Source of the DNA: Prorocentrum cordatum | Lineage: Eukaryota; Sar; Dinophyceae; Prorocentrales; Prorocentraceae | DNA: 64,000 nucleotides | Assembly (NCBI GenBank): GCA_963575745.1 | Contig: CAUYUJ010014258.1 | Location: forward strand, 90,001 to 154,000 | Reading direction: 5' to 3' | Shown: one piece after another, positions 1 through 9,294 of the stretch | Numbering within the stretch: the stretch's first letter is position 1 | Layout: each line of letters begins with the position of its first letter | Notes under the pieces: generated by a model | Databases searched by the model: none | Told to the model about the DNA's origin: nothing | What the model saw: only the letters and a program-made list of their open reading frames with translations | Translations under genes and position numbers: made by a program

Positions 1-517
1 CTCGCCTTTGCTTCCAATTGGGGGAGGACGACGACGGCGACGACGCACAGTAGGAGGACAAGCAGGACTCAATCCAGCCAGAGCGCACGTGCTTTCGGGC
101 CACGCCCACTCTGGTTTTCGATACGTTTGAGCAGCTTGCTTGAAACCGCTCCTGCTGGAGGCCGTTGACCGTGACCGTGTCAGTTTGAGATGCCTCGTCG
201 ACCTGCTCACATCAGGGCGCTGAGCTCCGCACGGTAATTGCGGTACAAACACAGCACCTTTGCACCCGCCACATGGGAAACAATGCTGGCACAATTTACT
301 AGTGGGACTTGCGCGCGTTCCCGCCTGGCGAACGTGCCGGTCTCCCTGGTCGCCTCCCTCCCTTGGCGGTCGATGCCTCTGCCTCAGGCGTTTCTGAATT
401 GTGAGGGCGTCTTGTGCTTTGTGGCTGTCCATGCAGCCTTGTATTGGAAAACGAAGGGGGGAAACGGATGAAGGCACGGGCATGGAGGAGGATGCTTTCA
501 GACAGTCCTCGCAACAG
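1..517. other. No supported gene
   Basis: GC-rich unique-looking sequence. Short open frames exist on both strands but none shows a domain or splice-bounded exon before the MORN exon. Confidence 0.5.
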
Positions 518-598
518 GGCGAGTACTTGCAGGACATGAAGCACGGCCGCGGCACCTACAAGTGGCCAGATGGACGAGAATACACTGGCCAGTGGCAG
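518..598 (+). CDS. MORN-repeat exon (partial gene)
   Basis: An 81-nt in-phase exon whose translation carries a MORN repeat: Y-L-Q-D-M-K-H-G-R-G-T-Y-K-W-P-D-G followed by R-E-Y-T-G-Q-W-Q. The G-x-G-T-Y-x-W-P-D-G core and the repeat-start Y-x-G-x-W are the family signature. MORN repeats are known in lipid-kinase-like and cytoskeletal or membrane-junction proteins; which type this is cannot be told from one repeat. Borders chosen: acceptor after CAACAG at 517 and exon end at CAG (596-598), followed by GA, a non-canonical donor reported in dinoflagellates. The frame runs on into low-complexity sequence downstream, which I treat as intron. Neighbouring exons were not found in the window. Confidence 0.6.
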
Positions 599-828
599 GA
601 CCCCCGCCGAGAGGAAAGGCCCTCCTCCGCCCTCCTCGGCCCTTTCCCGCACCACTTCTGCGCCTTCTGGGCCTCCCCTCTCCTCCTCCTCCTCCCTCCG
701 ATGCGTGCCTGGGGTCCAGACAGGGGGGCGCGCCCTCCCTCTGTGGCCATAGCTTTTTTTGCGTATGTGTGGATGTTTATATACATGAGTATGCGCAGCG
801 TCTCGACGGATGGGGGTGGCAGCCCCTT
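599..828. other. Intron-like GC-rich sequence
   Basis: Pyrimidine-rich (short CCT runs near 676-700) with no recognisable coding signal. It probably belongs to the intron after the MORN exon (inference). Confidence 0.35.
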
Positions 829-1060
829 TTGAACACGGGGTTCTCGCTCGAGACTTCCTCGAGCCGTGCCACCAGAAGTGCAACATGGTGCAACACCTGT
901 GCGGGCGGAGGACGGCTCCCTTTCAAGACGTGGCTCTCGTTAGGCGCGTCCTTGAAATGTTTTGATGACCTTACCTCCCATCACTCCCTACAGCTGGAAG
1001 GATGGAGGGTGGTTCCTTTCAAAGACAGGGTTCTCGCCTGGATGGCAGTTCCATGCGGCG
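829..1060 (-). repeat. ~82-bp repeat family, degenerate array (minus)
   Basis: Three diverged units around 831, 921 and 1018. Each has a TTTCAA run followed about ten bases later by GGCTCTCG or GGTTCTCG and a GGCG-rich stretch. They are the reverse complement of the array at 30412-30745 and of 62600-63360. Spacing is about 86-97 bases. Confidence 0.55.
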
Positions 1061-1380
1061 CTCGCCTCTCACGCGGGCGCCTCCCGCAGTCAAAGGGAAT
1101 GCCTGCAAGGGCTTCTGGGGAGGGGATTGGGACGTGAGGCCGTAGTGCATCATCGCTGTTGCGTCCTGGACTTGTTTAAGAGGCTTGATTACGCCATGCC
1201 GCTGGCTTCCAGTGAGCCCTTTTGGGGCCACTGTGATTGTTGGGAGGGCCGTGTGGAGGAGTCAAGGGGTCCCCCCGCCGGGCTGCCGCCCGCCGCCGGG
1301 CGCCGCGCGGGCAGGTCCGAGGCGCCGCCGCCATAGCGGCCCCCGCGCCTGGAGGTTCCAACGACAACCTCCCGTTCTAG
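1061..1380. other. No supported gene
   Basis: GC-rich leader between the ~82-bp repeats and the hairpin array. Very GC-rich at 1270-1350. It may be the 5' part of the LINE, but no boundary is visible. Confidence 0.35.
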
Positions 1381-1545
1381 CAAGATTCTTCTCGCCCGTG
1401 GGAAGGGCAAGATTTTCTCGCCCGTGGGAAGGGCAAGATTGTTCTCGCCCGTGGGAAGGGCAAGATTCAGTGTTCTCGCCCGTTGGTAGGGCAAGATTGT
1501 TCTCGCCCGCTGGAAGGCAAGATTGTTCTCGCCCGCTGGAGGGCA
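1381..1545 (+). repeat. Six-unit ~26-bp tandem hairpin array upstream of LINE ORF1
   Basis: Six imperfect units starting near 1389, 1414, 1441, 1471, 1499 and 1524. Each reads TCTCGCCC, a 7-base loop (GTGGGAA or a variant), then GGGCAAGA. The two arms pair over 8 bases with one mismatch, so every unit is a small hairpin. Later units carry GTTGGTA or GCTGGA loops. The array ends about 30 bases before the ORF1 ATG, the position where some LINEs carry tandem 5' UTR monomers. Confidence 0.8.
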
Positions 1546-1576
1546 TTACTCGACGTGACCCCGAGCATATATCAAG

Positions 1577-2374
1577 ATGTTGCCACAGATGTCGTCAGAG
1601 GACTTCTTCGCCAAGCTGGACGAGAGGCTGGGCAAGCAGATCGAAGAGAAGATCAAGCCTGTTCGAACTGGTTTGGAAAGCTTACAAAGTACGGTAGCAT
1701 CGCACAACGAGCAGATCCAGGCACTCCAGAACGACATGTTTACGATGAAGACCGGCCCTGGCAGCGGGGTGAGCACCGATGCAGGTAGTGCGACGGGAAT
1801 CCCGACGACCAGAGCATTTGTACCTTCAAAGATTATTTTGAAAAATTTTGCTGAATATGCCACCAGGAAGGACACCGGGATAGACCGACCGCAGGCCGAG
1901 CTGTTGATTACGAAGCTAGTGGAGGCGGCGCCACCGTCCCTCAAACCAAAGATCCATCACGAGAAAATGACTCTCGGGCGAGGTGCGAAATCTGACAGGG
2001 TTTTCGTCCCCGTGGAGACGGGCTTCGCGGAGGAAATCGCTGGGTTGTTCGAGGCCGCGCTCGCCTCCTACACGTTCAGCGGGCGCAAAGTCTGGGCTCA
2101 GATCGAGAGGGAGCCGGCGGTCCAGCAACGGTTTTCAGCGTTTGGGAAGATCCAGGACTTCATCCGGACGGTGTTGATGCAGAACGCCGGGCAGGTGTCT
2201 ATCCAGTGCACGTGGCAACCCGATTTCCACATCTTGGTTAACAACCTTGAGGCTGGCATAATCGATGCCGAGGGCCGCGCGCAGTTCTCTGAGGAGTGGT
2301 GCCAGCAGGTGTTGTCCCGGAGTGCCGACGAGGTGCACAAGCAGCTGCGCCTGTTCCGCGGTAGCGGGCGCTGA
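1577..2374 (+). CDS. LINE ORF1-like protein (coiled coil plus RRM-like region)
   Basis: 265-residue frame from an ATG at 1577 to TGA at 2372-2374. Residues about 8-55 have heptad-like charged/hydrophobic spacing (LDERLGKQIEEKI and LESLQSTVASHNEQIQAL), suggesting a coiled coil. Residues 85-91 (KIILKNF), 141-147 (RVFVPVE) and 171-177 (KVWAQIE) look like strands of an RRM-like fold. This is the architecture of an ORF1-type nucleic-acid-binding protein that would coat element RNA; the assignment rests mainly on position, since the endonuclease frame follows at once. The next frame is in the same phase, separated only by the TGA, so ORF1 and ORF2 may be one polyprotein. Third codon positions are clearly GC-rich, unlike ORF2. 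Confidence 0.65.
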   Translation: MLPQMSSEDFFAKLDERLGKQIEEKIKPVRTGLESLQSTVASHNEQIQALQNDMFTMKTGPGSGVSTDAGSATGIPTTRAFVPSKIILKNFAEYATRKDTGIDRPQAELLITKLVEAAPPSLKPKIHHEKMTLGRGAKSDRVFVPVETGFAEEIAGLFEAALASYTFSGRKVWAQIEREPAVQQRFSAFGKIQDFIRTVLMQNAGQVSIQCTWQPDFHILVNNLEAGIIDAEGRAQFSEEWCQQVLSRSADEVHKQLRLFRGSGR

Positions 2375-5300
2375 TCGGCCACAGTAGACCACCTGTCACT
2401 GATCTCTTGGAATGTCAATTTCAAGTGTGTGAAGGCGGCGGGTAGGGTATGCCGGGCAATTCGGAATTTGGGGGTGGATATTTGTGGGTTACAAGAGGTT
2501 GCGAAGTGGGGGAAATTAAGTGGTTTTGTTTATAGCCAGCTGGTTCTGTACACAAAAACAACGAGTGATTGCGGTTTCTTGGTGTCTAGACGCTTGATGC
2601 CTGCTGTAAGAAAGTCAGTTTTTGGACAGTTCTGGGCTGGTTTGGTCCTCGGCAGGGTGATCTTAATTAACGTGCATCTGCATCATGACGACAGTCGGGG
2701 GGAGGAAGTGTGCCACGAAGTGCAACAATTCGTCCGCCACACTCGTCAGAGTCAAGTGGCAGTGGACTTTCAGGTGGTACTCGTTGGCGATTTTAACGTG
2801 GAGTTGCCAGCAAACGTTCGTGGCGTTACCGGGTGTTGTGCGCTACACGGGAAAAGGCGGAAAACTGAGCACTCGACATTGGCATGGCTACGTGATCTGG
2901 ACCTGCGAGCATTAAATACATATCCACACATGAACGTACATGAGGAGATGAAGGACTCGATTTACAAATTGGAGGAGGGCGAGGATAGCAGCACGAAGCA
3001 GAAGAACGGCAGCACGAATGGCATGGGAGCTGGGGCGGGAGACCAACTATGGACGTGGGGGAGACGAAGGAAGAAAGCTAGGAAGACTCAGATTGATTAT
3101 GTCTGCGTGTCTGGTGGGATTATGGGGAACGCGACGCCGTTACGACAAACGGTTGGGGTTCTACTCAAATCGGATCATGTCCCAGTAGTTGCCACAGTCA
3201 AAATTCCAACGCCAATTCAATGCGCACGCCAATCAGATTACCCCAAACCAACTACTGGGTGGGACCCAGCAGATAAAGCAGCGAAAGAATCCTTTTTGAA
3301 CGATGCGTGTAATTTAGCTCTGGACCGGCCGCCACTGGATGAGCTGGAAGACAGGCTGAAAGAGATTATGGAGACCACGCCGCACAGTACATCCAAAGGG
3401 CGTGACGCAGCACGAACTAGCGCCGGAAAGTTGGCCCTGCGAGAGGCCGCGGAAAGAGTTCGAACATCACATGGGGAGGAGCGTAAACGAGCTGTACGTC
3501 AACTTAGGGCTGCAAAGAGAAAGCGTCGGCTGTCCGGAAATATCAACAAGTTGCGAAGCATATCAGCGGCGGGGAGGGTGCATAAATTACCGTTATTTCT
3601 TGATTTGGGGAGTATGGGTGCAACCGCGGATAGGCAACAATGGACATATGAAGCATACGACTTTGGGAAAAACAGGTTCGGTGATGAGGGGAACAGTTTT
3701 CGGGAACAACGGCGACGTTTGGAAACATACAATTCACGTCATGTCGACCGCAAGCTCGACGGCAGGCACGCCAGGGATATCACGCTCTTTGATTGCATCG
3801 CGGCCAGGGCGGAGATGAAATCAAACGCATCGCCTGGGCAAGACAACTTGGCCCCGGAAGTTTACAAGATGTTACCGTATCCATTGGTGATCCTGTACTG
3901 GCACCGCTTCAGAGAACGACAGGGATCCTTGAGCACCCCGGACCCTTTATCCTGGAAGTTTATGGAGTACACGGGCATACCGAAACCGGGGGAAACACAG
4001 CAGATCCCTTCTTTGGACAAGTTGCGTTGGATATCAAAGATCCCATGTGGGCAAAAATGGTACCAAAGGGCAATCAAGCACGTATTGGTGTCAGAGATTC
4101 GACCTACTCATGTTTGGTCGTTCGGGTTCCAGAAACACAAAGCAACAACTGACATTACGGGGCTACTGAGGCAGTTATTCTGGAATGCCGACACATATAG
4201 CGGGATGTCCTTGTTTATATGTTGTTTGGACGTGCGCACCGCCTTCGATTGCATGACCCATGACTTAGTCGCCAGAGCCTTGGAATGGCACGGGGTGCAC
4301 CCGCGAACTACGATCAATATATTGCGTGAGCTGTCAGATATCAAAGCTCGGCTACTTTTGCCAGGGTGCGAACCATCGGCTTATTTTGATTTTCTGAGGG
4401 GAGGGAAACAAGGGGGAGTGGACACACCAGCTTTATTCACGTTGGTCATGGAATACATCCTAGCACCATGCACGCACAGATGGGCGAACAAATCCTGCCC
4501 CCCCTATGGAATACAGTGCGACGGCGACAATGGAACACACATAACACACATGGTTTGGGCAGACAATGTGATACTGGTTGCGGACACGGCGTGCCAGATG
4601 CAAAACATGGTCGATGACGTCACGGAGTCGATATACGCCAACAGTTTCTCTTGGAAACCATCGTCATTACAGTTCGTCGTGGGCGGGGACGCCGTCGGAT
4701 TGGAAACGAGTTTTTCTTGTAAGACGCCGGAGGGTATCCTGAACTTCAAGCGCATGGAAGCAATCATCATCTTGGGAGAGCTGTTTGACGAAAGGGGCTC
4801 CACTGGCGCGGCCATGAGACACCGGCTGCACTGTGCAGAAACGCTTTATTGGTCTCAGAAACATATTCTCGGAGGGCCAGGTCCTATGCAAGAAAAGCTA
4901 CGGGCATGGGGAAGGGGACCGCAATCTTCTGCTATATTTGGGGCATCTGGATGGGCTTTGTCTATTTCCATATTGGGGGAATTGTGGCGATGGGAGCTTA
5001 AATTCTTAAGGGGGGTCTTCAACATGAGGTGGCATAAAGGGGTTGTTGATTATTCTACTTACTTACGGGTTACAGCTTCTAAGATTAAGTTGTGGTTCGC
5101 AACTACAGGGGTGCAGCCGATACATGTACGTATATTGTGCGCATACCACACATCAGCATGGAGGGAGGGAGTTTTTCAAATCGGTACCTGCTGCAAGCCG
5201 TTGCTCAGCGCACGCACGTGCCGATCAAGACAAACGTGGGAAGTCATGCGTGACCTGCGGCAGGAACGAAGGCGGAAGGAGGGATGGACACAGAGGACGG

Positions 5301-6106
5301 GAGGCGAAAAGACAGCATGGGAAGATCTCATGGTGAAGTTCCGGGGCACGCACTGGAGGTCGCACAGGGAGAAGGTAGACGTAAATGTCTGGAAATCTGA
5401 GATGCCCGACTTCGTAGACCACATTTGCAGGGTGGCCGACGTACCCAATACGAAGCAAAAAACCGTTATTTCCAACGTAAGTTCCGAGAGGCCTTCCAAA
5501 AAGCAACGGCTGCGCTTTGGCCCCGGTGGGGTGGAACAAACTGATATTACGAGCACGCCAGCCGCCCTTTTTAATTGGGACAGGTGGGGGAGATGCTTTT
5601 TGTTCATATGTGACAACCAGGCTTTGGTAGACGTTTTGTGTGGAAGGGCTGCCATGCGACATCCAGGAGATGAACCCATCATGCAACGAATCACTAAGTA
5701 TTTTTACGGCTTCTATGAAAAAGGGTGGAGACCACCGACTTTAGCTGATGACCCCGTGGTGTGGATGCCGAGGAAACACAACAAAGTTGCGGACGGGCTT
5801 GCAGACCTCACCATGGACCAGGGGACGTCTTGGAAGAAAACTTTCCCAGTGAAGCTCGACCCGTTGCACGCGAACATCGTTGTACAGACCGACGGTGGGA
5901 AACGGGGACACACGTGCGCAGCAGCTTCTGTAGTGGTCGGCCTCTTCACCATGTCTGAGAGCGTCTTGGTATATGAACCATGGCATGCGGAAGGTCATTA
6001 TCTGTCAGGAAGTATTTCTGTGTTTGAGTCCGAAGCGATCGCGGTAGAGTGTGGGGCGAGGTGGGTGACCGAAGCGTTAGGTACAGCCGTCAGGGATCTG
6101 ACTTAG
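2375..6106 (+). CDS. LINE ORF2: endonuclease, reverse transcriptase, RNase H-like
   Basis: Non-LTR retrotransposon polyprotein that would nick target DNA, copy its RNA and remove RNA. The frame opens right after the ORF1 TGA. The endonuclease begins at once with SWNVN (catalytic Asn codon 2411-2413), then LQEV (Glu 2495), GDFN (Asp 2789), QIDYV (Asp 3095) and SDH (3170-3178). No ATG precedes these motifs; a GTG lies at 2429. The reverse transcriptase starts near SPGQDN (about 3830), with motif A LDVRTAFD (Asp 4229), motif B GGKQGGVD (near 4400) and motif C WADN (4556-4567) where YADD is expected. The C-terminal part holds CDNQ (Asp 5612), NKVAD (Asp 5792), TDGG (Asp 5891) and SEA (Glu 6032), the four RNase H acidic positions in permuted order. 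Stop at 6104-6106. The motif C change suggests a dead copy. Confidence 0.88.
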   Translation, partial: SATVDHLSLISWNVNFKCVKAAGRVCRAIRNLGVDICGLQEVAKWGKLSGFVYSQLVLYTKTTSDCGFLVSRRLMPAVRKSVFGQFWAGLVLGRVILINVHLHHDDSRGEEVCHEVQQFVRHTRQSQVAVDFQVVLVGDFNVELPANVRGVTGCCALHGKRRKTEHSTLAWLRDLDLRALNTYPHMNVHEEMKDSIYKLEEGEDSSTKQKNGSTNGMGAGAGDQLWTWGRRRKKARKTQIDYVCVSGGIMGNATPLRQTVGVLLKSDHVPVVATVKIPTPIQCARQSDYPKPTTGWDPADKAAKESFLNDACNLALDRPPLDELEDRLKEIMETTPHSTSKGRDAARTSAGKLALREAAERVRTSHGEERKRAVRQLRAAKRKRRLSGNINKLRSISAAGRVHKLPLFLDLGSMGATADRQQWTYEAYDFGKNRFGDEGNSFREQRRRLETYNSRHVDRKLDGRHARDITLFDCIAARAEMKSNASPGQDNLAPEVYKMLPYPLVILYWHRFRERQGSLSTPDPLSWKFMEYTGIPKPGETQQIPSLDKLRWISKIPCGQKWYQRAIKHVLVSEIRPTHVWSFGFQKHKATTDITGLLRQLFWNADTYSGMSLFICCLDVRTAFDCMTHDLVARALEWHGVHPRTTINILRELSDIKARLLLPGCEPSAYFDFLRGGKQGGVDTPALFTLVMEYILAPCTHRWANKSCPPYGIQCDGDNGTHITHMVWADNVILVADTACQMQNMVDDVTESIYANSFSWKPSSLQFVVGGDAVGLETSFSCKTPEGILNFKRMEAIIILGELFDERGSTGAAMRHRLHCAETLYWSQKHILGGPGPMQEKLRAWGRGPQSSAIFGASGWALSISILGELWRWELKFLRGVFNMRWHKGVVDYSTYLRVTASKIKLWFATTGVQPIHVRILCAYHTSAWREGVFQIGTCCKPLLSARTCRSRQTWEVMRDLRQERRRKEGWTQRTGGEKTAWEDLMVKFRGTHWRSHREKVDVNVWKSEMPDFVDHICRVADVPNTKQKTVISNVSSERPSKKQRLRFGPGGVEQTDITSTPAALFNWDRWGRCFLFICDNQALVDVLCGRAAMRHPGDEPIMQRITKYFYGFYEKGWRPPTLADDPVVWMPRKHNKVADGLADLTMDQGTSWKKTFPVKLDPLHANIVVQTDGGKRGHTCAAASVVVGLFTMSESVLVYEPWHAEGHYLSGSISVFESEAIAVECGARWVTEALGTAVRDLT

Positions 6107-6880
6107 GCGGTGGGAAAGAAAGAAAGGTCTTGGTGTCGACTTGGGGGCTTCGAGGGGACCATTCGGGGGCCTCTTTTGGTCTTCTTTGTCGCCTGCTGGC
6201 GGTCTCGAGTTGCCCCTCTTGGGCCCCTCTTGGGCCCCTCTTGGGGCCCTGTTGGAGCTGCTGCATCCCGGATTTCTTCAGCTGCCTACGGCAAATCTTG
6301 CCACCGAGCCAGCCCAGGCAGACGCCGTGACTGCCCAGGGACCTTCAGGAGTAGGGGTGGTGCATGCAGGTGGGCGCGACGTGAGGGGTGGGTGGGTCCT
6401 TTAGAAAACTGCAGAAACCCTGCCAGGCAGCACGTGTCATTCTTCCACGCCTCAACGTGACAGGAGGCACGGTGTCATATTCTGATTCTTCTCCTCGAGC
6501 ACGTTCAGATTTTGCCACCAACCCCTTTCGCCGGTCCCTCCGCTCTGTATCCCTCGCTTACCTCCTTCGTGCTTGGGCCCGCAACCTCTCACGCCATGTT
6601 TTTACACGGCCTCCACGTTATAGCCAACTATCGATCACATGGTGATATGGTCACCCCGATCTTGTACTGACTGCTTTCGATTCGCTTCGAACTCGAGAGG
6701 ACGCCCCAGCCCCGGCGAGGGTTCGCGCCCAGCGCAATCGCTACACGTGCGACTTGCTGCCGATGGGATGCCCTGCTCGACGGGGTCGCTCCTGGCCCTT
6801 TCTCCTCCCCTGTGCTGCTCCTCGTCCTCAGCCGTTCAGCGGTTCTGCCCCCTGTGTGCAAACGTCCAACACATGAGTAC
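6107..6880. repeat. Non-coding tail with short G/C-rich repeats
   Basis: No poly(A) or clear target-site duplication follows ORF2. A short tandem of GGGCCCCTCTT occurs at about 6213-6250, resembling the ~15-bp G-rich family seen elsewhere. The remainder shows no supported gene. Confidence 0.5.
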
Positions 6881-6884
6881 CTCA

Positions 6885-7570
6885 AGGATTCTGCCCCCCT
6901 CCCCCTGAGTATCTCAAGGATTCTGCCCCCCTCCCCCTCCCCCTCCCCCCCCCTGTCCCCCGTCCCCCTCCCCCTCGCCCTCCTCCCTCCCCCCTTCGGC
7001 TCCCGCTCCCCCTCCCGCGGGTCTCGCCACGTCTTGGGCCTTGAGTCCTGAGTCCTGTGTCTCCCCCTCCCGCCTTCCCTCCCGCTGCCTCTCCCCCTCC
7101 TCCCTCCCCCCGCCCCCCCCGTGGCCCCTCCCCTTCCTCCTCTCGCCCTCCTCCCTCCCCCTTTGGCTCCCGCTCCCTCTCCCGCGGGCCTCGCCACGTC
7201 TTGGGTCTTAAGTCTTGAGTCCTGTGGCTCCCCCTCCCGCCTTGCCCCTCCCCTGCCTCTCCTCCTTCCTCTCCCCCCGCCCCCCGTCCCCCGTCCCCCT
7301 CCCCTCCCGCGCCCTCCTCCTCCCCCCTTCGGCTCCCGCTCCCCCGCCCGCGGGCCTCGCCACGTCTTGGGTCTTGAGCCTTGAGTCTTGTGGCCTCCCC
7401 CCCTCCCGCCTTCCCCTCTCGCTGCTCTCCTCCTTCCTCTCCTCCCGCCCCCCGTTCCCCTCCCCCTCCCCTTGCCCTCCTCCCTTCTTCCTTCGGCTCC
7501 CGCTCCCCCTCCCGCTGGCCTCGCCACGTCTCGGGTCTTGAGTCTTGCGTCTTGCGGCTCCCCCCCCCGC
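6885..7570. repeat. ~165-bp minisatellite, about four units
   Basis: Units share GGCTCCCGCTCCCCCTCCCG, then GGCCTCGCCACGTCTTGGG, then TTGAGTC/TTGCGTC and a C-rich filler with many CCCCCTCC runs. Anchors occur near 6988, 7162, 7328 and 7494, giving a period of about 165-174 bases. The long open frames here on both strands come from the stop-poor repeat. Confidence 0.85.
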
Positions 7571-7790
7571 CTCCTTCCTCTCCTCCTTCCTCTCCTCCCG
7601 CGCTCCCCCTCCTTCCTCTCCTCCTTCCTCTCCTCCCTTCCTCCTCCTCCTTCCTCTCCTCCTTCCCCCTCCCGCTGCCTCTCCTCCCTCCTCTCCTCCC
7701 GCGCCGCGCGGCAGCGGCTCCCGCGGGGCAGCCATCGGGGGCAGCGGCAGGGTCAGCAGGGGGGTAGTATGACCATGCGCTGGAGCAGGA

Positions 7791-7831
<41 letters not shown>

Positions 7832-8073
7832 TCCTCCTCCTCCTCCTCCTCCTCCTCCTCCTCCTCCCCCTCCCTCCTCTCCTCCTCCTCCTCTCCCCCT
7901 CCTCCTACTCCTCCTTCTCCTCCTCCTCCTCCTCCTCCTCCTCCTCCTCCGCCCCCTCCTCCTCCCTCCTCCTCCTCCTCCCTCCTCCTCCTCCTCCTCC
8001 TCCTCCTCCTCCCTCCTCCTCCCCTTGCCTCCTCCTCCTCCTCCTCCTCCTCCTCCTCCTCCTCCTCCTCCTC

Positions 8074-8105
<32 letters not shown>
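7571..8105. repeat. (CTC)n tract with (CTG)n block
   Basis: C-rich imperfect repeat to about 7700, perfect CTG repeat at 7791-7827, then almost pure CTC/CTCC to 8099. Poly-Pro, Ser, Leu and Glu frames are artefacts. Confidence 0.95.
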
Positions 8106-9027
8106 TCCAGGAACACGAGCAGCAGCAGAGCGGAGAGCCAGGGCAGCAGGAGCGAGGCGCGGTAGCAGGAGCGGGCGTAGTCTCGTTTCCTTGTGATTGT
8201 TGTTGAATTTCCCATCGCCAGGAAGGGCGGCAGCACGGCGAGGGCGTGCAGATGTCGAAGGACCTTGGCAGCCAATGGGGGGGGGGGGACGGTGCCGCTG
8301 TCTGCAGTTTGCGCTCCGCGCTTCGCAGAGTCATGCGTCTAATCTCTTGTGGCTCATACTGCCCCGCAGGCCCAGCCTCTCGATTTGCGTGGGGATTCGC
8401 GGACAGATTTTGCACTGGTAGGCGCTTTGGGGCGCAGGTGCCTGCGATTGCCCGCCAGGGCTGCTGCGTTTCTGTGGAGAATTTTCCGCGAGCGAGCCTT
8501 CGGTTCCCCTCGTACTGACCGCGCCAGCTGTCATAGCTCCATCCCCATCGTGTAAGGCTGCCCTGCGATCGCGGCTCTGCAAGGGTTGCGGTCGCGTCCC
8601 TTCTCCCGCCTCGCTCCTGCCTCAGCGGCAGCGGTGGAGAGCCCCAAAGAACGGCCGCCAGCCCATCGTCGCAGGAGGCACCCGCGAGATTTGTCGCCCA
8701 GAGGCGTGATCCTCTGGCGCTTGTCCTAGATGGAGATCCTCCTTCTCCTCCTCCTCCCCCTCTCCTCCTCCCGACCCTTGCCGGATCACGTATTTCCCTA
8801 CTAGGGGATTTTGTCGATGGCAGTGTCCGGTACCGCTTTATCTGTCGGGATACTGACCTTCCTGTCATTTTTTTTCTGCGTTGCTTCGCTACTCAGGTCG
8901 TGAGCCGAGTTCTGCAAGCACGCTCCAGGCTGTTATCCTGCGTGTCTTTGCCTACAGTCACTGTCTTTTCCTGGAGTAAGCGTCTTTGCATACAGTCAGT
9001 GCGAATGTTGGGCAAGACTGTGGCAAC
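8106..9027. other. No supported gene
   Basis: Unique GC-rich sequence. Several 60-90 residue frames overlap in all directions, none with a recognisable domain or splice borders. Confidence 0.5.
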
Positions 9028-9121
9028 GGCGACTGCGAGGGCGGCGACGACGACCACGACGACTGGCAACGGCGACGATGGCGATGGCGGCGGTGGTGGC
9101 GGCGGCGGTGACGGCGATGGT

Positions 9122-9164
<43 letters not shown>

Positions 9165-9294
9165 GCGAGGGCTGCTATGGCGACGATCACAGCGGCGGCG
9201 GCGACGGCGTCGACGGCGAGAGCGGCGACGACGACGACGACGACCACGGCGGCGACAGCGATGGCGACGGCGACGGCAATGGCGACGGCGACGT
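9028..9294. repeat. GAC/GGC trinucleotide repeat
   Basis: Mixed GCGACG and GGCGAC units in the plus strand. The frames encode Asp/Gly or Thr/Ala runs and are not credible proteins. Confidence 0.92.

Noticed and set aside
7208-8275. 355-residue minus frame and overlapping plus frames
   Set aside because: Homopolymeric Gly/Glu/Arg, Ser, Pro and Leu translations of a CTC/GAG tract; no domain.
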